NCBI GenBank assembly: GCA_013076295.1
Contig: RQOL01000824.1
Span: 1 to 64,000, forward strand
Direction of reading: 5' to 3'
DNA: 64,000 nucleotides
Origin: Sanderia malayensis
Taxonomy: Eukaryota > Cnidaria > Scyphozoa > Semaeostomeae > Pelagiidae
Both the position numbers and the translations under genes were made by a program. Positions 1 through 10,615 of the stretch are shown here, in pieces. Below the pieces are notes generated by a model. It was given only the letters and a program-made list of their open reading frames with translations. It made no database searches and was not told the origin of the DNA. How positions within the stretch are numbered: the first letter of the stretch is position 1; each line of letters opens with the position of its first letter.

Positions 1-495
1 ACAGTGGACTGGTGATGATTATGATGATAATGACATTTACTAGACATCGCCACCACCTTTATCGCTGATGTGTATTGTTGCCTATTGTTCTGCATTGCTG
101 CGACTACCCTGTACATTTTTCTTATTTACAAATGCTATCATTTTTACCCTTTATTTACCTCATATTGTTTAAAAACACATATATCATTGGAAAGGTCTTC
201 TCGAGCTGATCTCAAATGTGCATGTTTCATGTTTGTATCTTAAACATTGAAAAAGTTACAATACTTTAAAGATAAAATTTTCCCGGGAATGATGTCATCA
301 ATCACGTAATAACAAAAGATTTTTCAGAAAGGTGTTCGGAAGATTTGGAAAGAGCAGGTCCGAATGTATAGGAATCAATAAAAAAAACAAAGGTTATCAT
401 GCTTGTTGGATTGTTAGACTTTATGCCCTGTCTACATGACATCGTAAAAAATCTTCTTCTGCCCTTCTACCCAGGGCGGCATTTAAGTCAGTTGG
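1..495. other. Unannotated AT-rich flank
   Basis: No convincing coding potential or element is seen. The segment is AT-rich with scattered short ORFs and ends where homology to the second copy of the big duplication begins (GGCTCTGGGCCC near 496). Confidence 0.6.
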
Positions 496-862
496 GGCTC
501 TGGGCCCAAAATTGATTTGGGCCATTTGAAATATGGAAACAAAAGTTTTTGTCACATGTATAGTCCTCAGTACCATATAAGCATAATTTTATTGGCATGC
601 TAACAACTTGCTGATGGAAATAAAATTGAAAGAAAACATGATTATTGGCTTATGGCGCCAAAATCAGTTTGTGACATCCAGCTTCAAGGAATAATGTATC
701 ATTTAGGGGTCACATATTATCAAAAAATGAAGCCACTGTGTTGTTTGAAGATATTCCTTCCCATTACAAACACAAAAATAAAGTCAACCACAGTTCATAG
801 GTTTTTCGGAATTTTGCTCGGAGCCCCCTAAATCTAAAAATCTTAGGGGGCCCGTTGAGCCT

Positions 863-3290
863 GTGGAGTCCCTCAAAAGCCTTCCACTTGCCTCTTGGTT
901 TTTGGCGGCGTATGCACGGGACGTATGGTCACGCATGGACAGTCTCAAGGCATCATTATCGTCGGTTTTCGGCTCCATCCTGAAGTTTGACGCCACGAAG
1001 AAGACTTGCCGGAAACTGTCTGGTAATGATGCCAACTCCCCAACTTTGTCCTCAACGTTGGCAATGAACGGGGTGAGATTGTTCAGTGTGTCGTAACGTC
1101 CTCCGAATCGCTCAGTTCTTTGCAGCCCACGGCAGATGGCTTGATGGACCGGTATGTTGCTGCATCTGTAGAACCGCCAGTAGTGATATACACCAACCGG
1201 GACTGCTGCAGTGCATCTGGTCTGTCAAAATATCAGCAGCTATTTAATAGGTGGAGTTCTGTAGAGATCAGGCTGGACATCTGGCTTTTCATGCGGAGAC
1301 TGGCAAGTGGTTGTTGCACCGAATCCCACTCGTTGTATGCCACATTCATGTCCCGTATTTCTGGCTGCATCTTCGAGTTGGATAGTGATGACGTGGACAA
1401 GCTGAAACAAGCCAAGAGAGGAGAGCTGGTTGCTGCTGGACTTGCAGAGCCGTCCGAAGAAGCCGTGGGTCGAGCAGTGACCTTTAGGGAACTATCTTGT
1501 CATTGCAGACGGAGAACTCGTGGCCCAGAGCAGATGAGAGACCTCCTGGGAGGATCTTGAGCTGATCTTGTCAATGACAGACATGACAGACACTCTGGGG
1601 GTGCCTCTGTTCAACGACAACATTGCACATATCTGGGCCTGTGAGAAGAAACACATCGCCTGCTTGCAAGATGTTCCCGATCTGCCTCTTAATGCTGTTA
1701 AAGGTATGATATTTTCAATCAATGTGTAATGACATTCATTTAATGTTGTTGCTCTTCGCTTTTTCAAAGCAACATTAACACTGTGTGCATTTTTGTAGAC
1801 CATGTCATCAAAGGAGGCATCCGCTTGCCGGTTTTTCGCTGTGCCAGAGGAACAACATCGCTAGAGTCCTTTCATCGTCACCTCGCAACATTTATTCCTG
1901 GTTTCTCTGCAAATGCAGTTAATTTCCAGGCCTATCTTCTTGATGGTGTCACGCGGTGGAATGTATTGCGCAAAGAGGCTGCAGATGACACCACGCCCAT
2001 CGCCAGTTTCGACACGGAATTGGTGATGCAAGTGGATGTCCTGCACAGAACAGTGTTCAAGAAGCCTCTTACAGACCGCGATCCTCCGTCGCAGGCAACA
2101 CAAGAAGATTTTGGCATGGAGTTTCTGTATAAGCAGGGAAACCGGTCGCTGATGTCGGAAGACATTGACCGACTCGTGGAGGATGTATCAGGTGACACCC
2201 AAGATGACGAGGATACTCTGCCCGTGGACTTGCCTGGCCTCTTGGGGACTGCAACAACATCCGAAGACGAGAGTGACGACGTTGCTGGAGATGGCGTGGA
2301 CGACCAAAGCAAACAATTGCCTACCACAAGCGATGCTGCAGAGGTTGAGCCAGTGAGTTTTGCAGCCTATTCATTGCTGTTTTGTGATTTTTTCTTTATT
2401 TTTTTCTAATATATGTATGCTTTGTTTTACAGGAGATATCTGTTGATTCTCGTGGAATACCTGGCTGGGATAAAGTCAATCACCTTGCACAGTTTTAGTT
2501 GGCATGACTGGCTTCAGTGTGTCTCGAGCAGAGGCTGTCCGTGTCAAAGAGTTGTATGCCGCTTTGGAGGACTTTCACCGGAAACCTCTTGTTTACAAAT
2601 CGGTCCTCAAGAACCCATCCCAGGGCCGATTTGCACACTCGAAACATAGAAGCGGTCATGTCGGCGTGGATTCCATTGCAAGGTATTTCATTGTTGCCTG
2701 TTCATTAGTGCCCTCGATTGAAGCATAGATAAATAAATTTTTTCCTTATGCTGTGTTGGAGAATAACTTTAGCTTCTCATCTCTCTTCACAGGTGCTTCA
2801 TCTCAGCTGGGTCGCCAGCTCTACCTCTGTCCCGTAGCAGAGTGGTTGAGGCAATATGTTTGAAGCTTTTGAAAGTGCACCCATGTCCAGTAGCTCAAGC
2901 TACTTACAGCGCCAGAAGACACTCCATCAACAGATGGCATTTAATTCGGTGGCCTACAACAGAATTCGTGCACGTCTCTTCCACAGTCAAGAATTGCTGA
3001 GTGGCACCCACCTCACGCTGTATAACCTCAACGAAAAACAAATCAGTTTGTGGTTTGAAAACAAAACACGGTGTGAGGAAGTTGTCACTCTCTTGCAAGG
3101 CTGGTCTCTTCCTGGTGCAACCGAAACAGCTGGTGAACCACTCCCGGAACCAAGGAAGAGACAGCGGATTGTTAGCCTGGCACCTCCTATCAAGTTAAAA
3201 GAACCAGAAGATCGCTCGGGCCAGGCGAAGATCCGCAGAAGAGGCGTGTCAAAGACCGTGCTGCCAGTTTCTGTGCCATCTACTGCCGCT
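863..3290 (+). pseudogene. DDE-transposase-like gene, left part, copy A (interrupted)
   Basis: This is a spliced gene remnant reading rightward. Visible coding blocks are 863-1096, 1120-1560, 1799-2352, 2433-2682 and 2793-3290. Introns fit GT..AG at 1704-1798, 2353-2432 and 2683-2792. Peptide blocks resemble an uncharacterised metazoan family (from memory of the family) with spaced acidic residues that could be a DDE/D triad: LKFDATKK, then YTNRDCC, then RGTTSLESFH. The frame shifts near 1075 (GGGG run), 1545 and 2495; the first is shared with copy B, so the gene was probably already decaying. The adintovirus-type element starts directly after codons for ..STAA. It may itself be a transposon ORF rather than a host gene. 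The transposase assignment is inference. Confidence 0.6.
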
Positions 3291-3369
3291 AGTAGGAGAT
3301 GAAGTGCGTGTCCCAGCGCACGCATGCGCAGTAGAATTTTTATTTTAGTGTTAAGATCACGCGTGCGCG
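3291..3369. repeat. Left terminal inverted repeat, element A
   Basis: Begins AGTAGGAGATGAAGTGCGTG and matches the reverse complement of 21563-21646. The main differences are one substitution and a 4 bp length difference in the ATTTTAGTG/ATTTATAGTG stretch. It is rich in alternating GCGC/CATGCG motifs. Similarity is lost after GCGTGCGCG. Confidence 0.92.
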
Positions 3370-4300
3370 TTCGAATGCGACGTTCGAATGTACGCGTCAA
3401 ATCTCTGTCATGAGAAAGCAGAAACTTCTAGAATCTGGAATGATCTAGAGAGTTTTTACAATTTATATATTAGTAGAATTTAGAAAAATAAGCCATAAAT
3501 TTCCATCATACTAACTTTATTTTATAACAATTTTAAACGGAACATATGCAGTAAATTTTTCATCATACTAACTTTATTTTATAACAATTTTAAGCACAAC
3601 ATGTGCAGCATGCAGTATGTGTATAGCGAAATAATTCCAACGTTTTCAATTAAAGTAATCATCATCTAAAAGTATATAATTGTTCAAATATATGTAATGT
3701 TCTTTCAACTCTTTTAACGGATCATGAGACGTTGCCTTGGGGGCCCCGAATTCTTCAATATTTTTCGAAGGCATATTAATCTGTTCGCAGGTCGCCCGCT
3801 CAATATCGCCCCCCTTATATAATACCATGTTCACACCATTCCACTCTAGGACGTCTTTAATCACGGGTATTGCATCTTCACAAGAAAATGAAGCATCTTC
3901 AGGGTAATAGTTCAGATGATGAATCTTTTGCCTACAATACCGGTATGTCCGTTTCCACTTTTCTGTTAAGAGTCTATATTTGACACAAGGAATAAATTCG
4001 TATTCGAAACAAGTTATTCCATCCGCAAGCATTATTCCAACTTTTCTCACACATTTGTGACTATTCGACACTTGTATATATTCGATATCCATCAACGCAG
4101 CATGGGAAGCCTTCAACATTTTATCAGTTTTATATGAGATGTCTGATCAATTATCTAAAGTCACTTCTATATATATATTACACCATTCGAATGATGATTA
4201 GCCAATCACAACCTCTGCTATTGTTCTCATGAAACTTTCGAATGCGTCGTTCGAATGTACGCGTCAAATCTCTATCATGAGAAATCAGAAACTTCTAGAA
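3370..4300. repeat. Subterminal direct repeats (3370-3433 and 4237-4300)
   Basis: The stretch running TTCGAATGCG..CGTTCGAATGTACGCGTCAAATCTCT..GAAACTTCTAGAA occurs just inside the left inverted repeat (3370-3433) and again just upstream of the polB promoter (4237-4300), in the same orientation with a few changes. The two copies bracket the small leftward gene at 3646-4119. Each carries TTCGAA and GAAACTTCTAGAA heat-shock-type units. A second short direct repeat (CATCATACTAACTTTATTTT) occurs at about 3505 and 3560. Confidence 0.85.
3646..4119 (-). CDS. Small protein, possible DEDD-exonuclease-like fold
   Basis: A 157-residue leftward ORF at the far left of the element, transcribed away from polB. 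Near the N-terminus is MDIEYIQ, reminiscent of the D-x-E first motif of DEDD exonucleases. The middle carries YRYCRQKIHHLNYYP, and the C-terminal half has VLYKGGDIE and EEFGAPK; comparable KG..E and DLGCP patterns occur in uncharacterised invertebrate proteins (from memory). The third and fourth acidic motifs cannot be placed, so activity is doubtful. It has direct repeats on both sides. Copy B has the same gene with a frame break near 28950, next to short C-run and TC differences. The role is unknown; a repair or recombination accessory protein is a guess. Confidence 0.55.
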   Translation of the reverse strand: MLKASHAALMDIEYIQVSNSHKCVRKVGIMLADGITCFEYEFIPCVKYRLLTEKWKRTYRYCRQKIHHLNYYPEDASFSCEDAIPVIKDVLEWNGVNMVLYKGGDIERATCEQINMPSKNIEEFGAPKATSHDPLKELKEHYIYLNNYILLDDDYFN

Positions 4301-4454
4301 GTTTCCAGAGGCTATCAACCAATCAGATCACAGGGACTTTTCAGCAGTTTCTAGAAGTAAGTTGTGGGAAAGTTCTAGAAGTTCTATGACGTCATAAAGA
4401 AGTTTCCAGAAGCAGAAATCTCTACAATCTGATTGGTTGATTTATGTATATAAA
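4288..4454 (+). promoter_or_regulatory. polB promoter: HSE array, CRE, CCAAT, TATA
   Basis: Heat-shock elements (alternating GAA/TTC units on a 5 bp period) are at 4288-4305 (GAAACTTCTAGAAGTTTC), 4368-4380 (GAAAGTTCTAGAA) and 4399-4411 (GAAGTTTCCAGAA). A perfect palindromic CRE, TGACGTCA, is at 4387-4394. An inverted CCAAT box (ATTGG) is at 4432-4436 and a TATA box (TATATAAA) at 4447-4454. The TATA position puts the transcript start near 4475-4485, just ahead of the ATG at 4495. The same architecture is at 29400-29576 in copy B. Confidence 0.75.
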
Positions 4455-4494
4455 TCATCCTCAAAATAAAATCACTTCAAATCACGATCTAGTC

Positions 4495-7400
4495 ATGAAG
4501 AGGTCACACGAAGAAAGCGCAGCTGCTAATAATAGCAAGAAAAGAAAAATCTCTTGCTATCAATGTGGGAAAGTATTCAATAGAATGGCGAATCTAATGG
4601 CGCACAAGCGAACATCTCATAATGTGCAATCGCCACCCAAATTAGTTGGCGAAGGTAGGAAAAAGAAAAAGATAGATGATAAAGCATTTAAAATATATAC
4701 TAAGGAAGAGGATATTGAAAATATGAAAAAGATCAAGCAGCACACCATTCGCGAACTTATGAGTGAGATATATACACATAAGCAAGGGATAAAGTATTAT
4801 ATTGTTCTCGAAGTAGAATTTCATAAGCCGATCGGTGATATCATATCAGATCCACCGCCAGTATTCAGATCTGCTATCTACTCACTGCTGCGATCAGAGA
4901 TTGAAGATATCGAAGAGCTTGAAGACCAAATAGACGACGCCATTAGAAAGTTAAAAAATGACATAGATGAATTTACAGAAAATGGAAGCGGCTGGATATT
5001 TACAAAGTATATCAAACTGTTAGTGAAGATGTTCGACTATGAAGCAATCAAAGGTAAAAAATATTTGCAGCTACCCGCCAACATCAAAAACAAACAAGCA
5101 GTCATTAACGTGCAAAACGATGATGATAAATGCTTCATCTGGGCAATTCTATCTGCACTACATCCACAATCAAAAGATCCACAAAGAGTCGCAAAGTATC
5201 AACAGTACTTGAACGAGCTTAACTGCGAGGGATTGAAATATCCAGTAAAAGTGCAAGATAAAAAGATGATTGATACATTCGAAATAAACAACAACATTTC
5301 AATCAACATCTATTTAAATGAAGATGATGAAATTATACCAGTAAGAATAGCGAAAAAAGAGCTTGGAAAGCATGTGGATTTGCTACTAATAATTAATGAT
5401 GATGATGAGAATCACTACTGTTGGATTAAAAGTATGATCGTTTGTTGGCCGGACGTCCTGGGCAAAAACATCGTAGAAAGCGTTTTTACTGTCCGCTATG
5501 CCTGTCATCATGCATAAGTCAAGAAAATCTAGATAAACATAAAACATTATGTCAGAAAATCAAAATCTTCCAAGGTGTTGAATATCCCAAAGACGCAGAA
5601 TTAAAGTTTGAGCATTTTAAGAACCAATGCATGCTACCATTCATCATATATGCAGATACTGAATCTATTTTGGAAAGTTCAAACAAGGGAGCTGCTTATC
5701 AAGAACACAAACCAATCAGTTATTGTATTTACGCCACATCAATCGATGATAGATGGCAACGACCGTTGGAATGTTATACCGGAGAAGATTGCATGGAGGT
5801 GTTTATGAATAGTTTAGATAAGCTAAATGAAGAAATACGAACAGTATTCAAGAAAACCATGCCAATGATTAGATTAACATCGAAGGAAAATGCGGAACAT
5901 GCTGAGGCTCTGCATTGCTATTGTTGCAATCAACTATTCAATGATAATGATAGACAAAAAGTCAGAGATCATTGTCACATTACCGAAAAATACAGAGGAC
6001 CAGCTTGCAAGCATTGCAACTTCAAACATCTGGATATAGTAGCAAACTATCACACCATCCCGATCGTCTTTCACAATCTAAAAGGATATGATATGCATCA
6101 TATTCTGAAGAATTTGAATGGCAGAAATGCAAAAATCATCGCCAATTCGAAAGAAAAGATCATGACTGCACAGATTGGGGGTTATTCTGAAGAAAATGAA
6201 AAAGGTAGAAATACCAATACAAATGGAATCAAATACATTGATTCATTCGCATTTTTAAGCACCAGCTTAGCAACACTAGCCAACAACCTGCCGAAAGAAG
6301 ATTTCATATCTATGAAAAAATACTTGCATGATGAGATCACCCAACAACAATATCCTGAGGTACCTAGAAATGAAGGAGAAAGAGTTACAGAATTGGAAAG
6401 AGAACGTCAAAACATGTTTGAACCGGGCGTAGCATGCAAAGATCCGCTAAAAAATGAAGATATTTTGGATTATAGAAATTGGAAAATACCACCAAAGAGA
6501 GCTTTAACAGAAGCAGAAGATGCAGATGTCAAGAAAGCCTTTGATTTGCTGACAAGGAAAGGTGTTTACCCCTATGACTGGGTGGATAGTATAGAAAAAA
6601 TGCAAGAAACATCTCTGCCACCAAAAGAAGCATTTTACAACAAACTCTATGATTCCAGCATCAGTGATGAAGATTATACATATGCTCAACAGGTTTGGCA
6701 ATTTTTCAACTGTCAGACCTTTCAAGATTATCATGAGCTATATCTGAAAACTGATGTGCTGCTGTTAGCTGATATATTTGAATCGTTCAGAAAGCAGAGT
6801 CTAAAATTCTACAAGCTTGATCCTGCTCATTATCTAACTGCTCCTTCACTAGCTTGGGATGCAATGTTGAAGATGACTGGTGTAACGCTGGAATTACTAT
6901 CTGAAGAAAAAAAGGACATTCACCTTATGATTGAAGATGGTATTCGAGGCGGTGTTTCGATAGCAGTGAAACGTCATGCTGAATCGACGGAAAACAACAC
7001 GTTGATGTACTTAGATGCAAACAATCTCTATGGATGGGCAATGTCGCAGCCAATGCCTTATGGTGGTTTCAAACAATTTACACAAGAAGAAATTAAAAAC
7101 ACAAACATCGACGCTTTGTTGTCAAGATCTGATGAAGATATTGGCTACATTCTCAAAGTTGACTTAGAATATCCAGCTGAGTTACATGATCATCATGCAG
7201 ATCTACCATTAGCACCACAAAGATTACAAGTTCAAGAAGAAATGTTATCAAAATATCAAAGACAAGCTTATGGGGAAAAGTTTAAGTCAACACCAAAGCT
7301 AATACCAAATCTATATGACAAAAAAGAATACACCATGCATGAAAGAAATTTGAAGCAGTGTTTGGAATTGGGTTTGAAGCTAACAAAAGTTCATGAGATT

Positions 7401-8300
7401 ATTGAATTCAAGCAAAACTTTTGGTTGAAAAAATATATTGATTTCAACACTCAAAAGAGAACTCAAGCAAGAAACGACTTTGAAAAAGATCTGTTCAAAC
7501 TGATGAACAATTCTGTGTTTGGAAAGACGATGGAAAACGTAAGAAATCATCGACGTTTTGAAATCTGCACAGATGGTATAGTCCTGAGAAGATGGGTCAG
7601 AAATCCAAAGTTCTATGGAGTAATTGAAATTAATGAAGATACACTTTTGGTAGAGAAAAAGATTGGGAAAGTTAAACTCAACAAGCCAATGTATGTTGGT
7701 TTCAGCATATTAGATATTAGCAAGACATTGATGTATGATTTCCACTACAACTTTGCAAAACCAAACCTTCCAAACGTTCAACTATGCTACATGGATACTG
7801 ATAGCTTCATCTATGACATACCAATGTCTCAAGATCAAGTTAACAGAGTATTGAAAGATCATGAAGATGGATTCGATTTCAGCAACTATGATAAAGAACA
7901 TCCAAATTACTCTGTAAAAAACAAGAAAGTTATTGGGAAAATGAAAGATGAGCTCGGTGGTGGGAAAATGATAGAATTCGTCGGATTGAGATCGAAGATG
8001 TATAGTCTCAGAATCGATGACGGGCAAACAATCAAAAGAGCAAAAGGAATTAAAAAAGATGTGGTAAAGAAGCAAATAAAGCATGAAGATTACCTAGATT
8101 GTCTGAAAGAACAGCAAACCTATTCACACAGGCAGCGTAATATTGAATCACACAATCATACCATCTACACAACAGAAAGAACAAAGAAATCGCTGAGCTC
8201 TTTTGATGATAAGAGATACATTCTTGATAATGGTTTTAACACACTGCCATATGGGCATTATTTGCAAGAAAATGCGCAAGCTGCTGAAGAAAGGTACTGA
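4495..8300 (+). CDS. Protein-primed-type DNA polymerase B with zinc-finger/protease-like N-terminus (copy A, one frame break)
   Basis: Replicative polymerase of the element. The start at 4495 is chosen because the longer ORF start (4444) overlaps the TATA box. The N-terminal part has a C2H2 finger (CYQCGKVF..HKRTSH), an acidic helical stretch, then DDKCFIWAILSALHP with a later HYCWI, which looks like an OTU-type Cys/His protease fold (inference). A frame break at about 5428-5480 separates this from the 952-codon remainder. That part has a second finger (FYCPLC..HKTLC), ExoI FIIYADTES (~residue 66), an HNH/endonuclease VII-like CxxC..DHCHIT..YRGPACKHCN block (~160-200), ExoII FHNLKGYDMHH, ExoIII YLKTDVLLLAD (~434), motif A LDANNLYGWAM (~523), motif B NNSVFGKTME (~688) and motif C CYMDTDSF (~781). 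All polymerase motifs are present. It converges on the protease gene, 93 bp away. Confidence 0.93.
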
Positions 8301-8393
8301 AAAAAAGACATTATTTGAACATTTAAGTTTTCAACATTATTTTAAACTATATCTTCTATTAACATAATTGTAAACATACAAATCATTACTTAA

Positions 8394-8798
8394 CTAATCA
8401 TTTACATTAAAATATTTATTGATTAATGAGTTCATTGTAACGTTTTTTGTTCTATTAATGAGGAAGAACATGCAATGTTGTCCACAAGTCGCACTCTCAT
8501 AGGATTGAACTTGAGTTTTATTGTAAGTAAGCTTGAACGGGTGAATGAAGTTTTTAAATTCTTTCAGCGTAGGAGGTTCACCAAACGAATCATAAAAATC
8601 CAAAACGCGATCATCGCTAATGTAGACGGCTACCCAGTGAGTTCCTTTGCCAGTAAAATTATCTTCATTGAAAATGAATGAGCAGGGCAGTGAATGCACA
8701 TCGATGTTTTTGATTTCATCTTTTCCAAATACACCATGGAAATAAGGTAGCTTTTCATGTTTCAGAAGTAAGTTATTGATTGTTATATCATCCATCAT
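8394..8798 (-). CDS. Adenain-type maturation protease (copy A, prematurely stopped)
   Basis: Cysteine protease of the adenovirus/Polinton capsid-maturation family. The ATG at 8798 overlaps the capsid gene's stop as TAATG, so I start there, not at the upstream in-frame TTG. Catalytic residues are readable: His in GTHWVAVY, Asp in FYDSFGEPP, Gln in TQVQS and Cys in ATCGQHC, in the family order H-D/E-Q-C. Against copy B, a single A/T substitution near 8397 makes a TAG and removes the last 19 residues, after FNVND. The catalytic core is unaffected, so activity could survive. In adenoviruses this enzyme cleaves precursor virion proteins; the basic protein at 10108-10615 is a plausible substrate. 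Confidence 0.9.
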   Translation of the reverse strand: MMDDITINNLLLKHEKLPYFHGVFGKDEIKNIDVHSLPCSFIFNEDNFTGKGTHWVAVYISDDRVLDFYDSFGEPPTLKEFKNFIHPFKLTYNKTQVQSYESATCGQHCMFFLINRTKNVTMNSLINKYFNVND

Positions 8799-10111
8799 TA
8801 CCAATCACGAATGATGTTTTTATGACTATCAATTTTAATTGTTCTGTCAAATTCTCCGAGGACAACAATGTTCATCAAACTTACAACAGCCGTTGCAAAA
8901 TTGATGCTTATTCTCAAGTTACCCTCTCTTTTAAGCAAGTATTGTTCATCTGCACAATTTCCCTTTGGTGTCAAGTGAAAACCATAAATTGCTGATCCTT
9001 GATTGAATCTCTCATAATCAACCAGACTAGCTGAATTGCCCAGAGTAGTCAATAGACGGCTATAGGCATCGAAATAGTCATTATCATCATAATCCAATCT
9101 TAGAGGGGGAGTGACCTCTTGATTGCTAACAGTCACTTGAACGCCAGAAACTGATCCATGTACAAAGTTGAATGGGTTTTGTTCTGAAGATCCATTAAAT
9201 GCAGAATTATCCACAAGAGCAAAAAACAATCTGTTTGGTACTTTTCCATTAAACACATTGTCTTGAACCCAGCTCGTTGTTGCAGCGGGGACCAAAAAGT
9301 TTGTCATACGGGGTTGACAAAGAGGATACATGGCTGGAGATTTCATCAGAGTCCTTTCAATTCCTTTCAATACTGCATCTTTAACGTGTATATGACGAAG
9401 TATCAATTTCACTTCATAAATGAAAAGCTGTGGAGATGTTCCAGTTTTGCTCATTAAACAAAACAAATTACTGTTGGGACTCAATCGCCATTGAAGACGT
9501 ACGCCAGGTAGTAGGTATTTGAGTTGATTGCAAATGGTAACATGGGGTTTTGTTAACACTTTGACTTTCTCGCTGTCGTCAAATGGCGCAGATCTTGTGT
9601 TCAATCCTTGATTTTTTGCTGATGCCGTATTCGTTGGGTAAGCAGCATCTTCCTTACCTAGTGTGTCACTGGCCCAGTTTGTCATTTTCAAATAGTTTTC
9701 AGCTTTAGTTTCGTCAAACGACAACATTGTTTCCAAGTAAGATTGGTATGCATACATCCCGTTTGCTTCTGTGACAGGGGTGTCATTCAAAACCAGCTCT
9801 ATCTGCTTCCACATAGATTGACCAATGTTATTTACTACTCCTACAAATTCTGCAGTTGTTTTTCCAATATCAGCTCCATTTGCTTTCTTAATAGCAAGAG
9901 TTGAGACGAAATAAGAATGATTCAAATCAATCATATGATCTGGCTGGGCAGGAATGTCAAACACAACTGTCTGCTTTGAGGAATTGAGAGCAGCAGTTTG
10001 TGGAAAATACTCAACATCTTTAAAATAATCAACATCGCTTTGAACTATCGGTGTACTGAATAAATCTAAACTCTCACTAGGGCACTCAGTATATTCTGTT
10101 TTTATACTCAT
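8798..10111 (-). CDS. Major capsid protein (hexon-like, double jelly-roll type)
   Basis: Intact 437-residue ORF in both copies, the usual size for Polinton/adintovirus capsid proteins. Recognisable stretches: N-terminal ..DLFSTPIVQSDV, then MWKQIELVLNDTPV with YAYQSYLETMLSF, central LLPGVRLQWRLSPNS, then NGKVPNRLFFALVDNSAF, and a C-terminal beta-rich end finishing in IIRDW. These match the Polinton capsid family (related invertebrate proteins often go by F54H12.2-like). The ATG at 10111 overlaps the stop of the upstream basic protein gene by 4 bases, and its own stop overlaps the protease ATG. Differences from copy B are a few substitutions with no frame break, which suggests purifying constraint or a recent duplication. 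Confidence 0.9.
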   Translation of the reverse strand: MSIKTEYTECPSESLDLFSTPIVQSDVDYFKDVEYFPQTAALNSSKQTVVFDIPAQPDHMIDLNHSYFVSTLAIKKANGADIGKTTAEFVGVVNNIGQSMWKQIELVLNDTPVTEANGMYAYQSYLETMLSFDETKAENYLKMTNWASDTLGKEDAAYPTNTASAKNQGLNTRSAPFDDSEKVKVLTKPHVTICNQLKYLLPGVRLQWRLSPNSNLFCLMSKTGTSPQLFIYEVKLILRHIHVKDAVLKGIERTLMKSPAMYPLCQPRMTNFLVPAATTSWVQDNVFNGKVPNRLFFALVDNSAFNGSSEQNPFNFVHGSVSGVQVTVSNQEVTPPLRLDYDDNDYFDAYSRLLTTLGNSASLVDYERFNQGSAIYGFHLTPKGNCADEQYLLKREGNLRISINFATAVVSLMNIVVLGEFDRTIKIDSHKNIIRDW

Positions 10112-10615
10112 TGTAACAATTTCTTCTTCAGCAGTTCTTCAACAAATTTTTTCTCAAATCTGGACGCTTTGCTTTAGGCTTCTTGTTCTTATTTGGCATG
10201 AAGATCCCTCTCATGGTGCTTTCTTTTATAGTTCTTTTAGGACGGCTCCTTGATTTCCTACCAGTGACAGAGCGCTTCTTGGCAGGTGGTTTTTTTGCTT
10301 TTTTTACGACATTTACAATTTCTTCAGTAGCTTTTCTTTTAATTCCTCTCATAGAAGATTGTGCGGTATCTTTCATAACATTTTCAACATTTTCACCCGC
10401 TAACACTCGATCAACCGCCTTTTCTCCAAAATCTTTTAAAACAGGAAGTACAACTTTTTTTGTAGATTTTAGTCCTTGCTTTTTCAAAACTGGTATAGCA
10501 GCTTTAACAGCTCTTTTGAAATAGACCCAGCTTTCTTGAAAATAGTACCTACTCCTCTCCCACGCTGGCAAGCATAGAAATATGGAGTTGATTTGTAAAT
10601 TGGAAAATCATACAT
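10108..10615 (-). CDS. Lys/Arg-rich virion protein, pVI/pX-like candidate (copy A, frameshifted)
   Basis: Homologous to the intact 169-residue ORF at 35211-35720. The start by comparison is 10615, overlapping the penton-like stop by 8 bases. Copy A breaks frame near 10530 (one A missing in a GAAAATAG stretch) and near 10134 (TTT shortened to TT). The visible part has an amphipathic KRAVKAAIPVLKKQG stretch, then a long basic tail (KKPPAKKRS, GRKSRSRPKR, NKNKKPKAKRP). The position beside capsid and protease, the size and the charge fit an adenovirus pVI or core-type protein that binds DNA or disrupts membranes. That role is inference. Confidence 0.7.

Noticed and set aside
1861..2327. Leftward ORFs inside the transposase-like gene (and their copies near 27000)
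   Set aside because: Shadow frames of the rightward exons, Ser/Arg-biased, with no domain.
4444..4494. Upstream ATG of the polB reading frame
   Set aside because: It lies on the TATA box itself; a transcript starting ~30 bp downstream cannot include it. The ATG at 4495 is used.
8798..8804. Longer protease start reading MVMMDD
   Set aside because: The first codon is TTG. The ATG at 8798 overlaps the capsid stop as TAATG and fits the block's layout.
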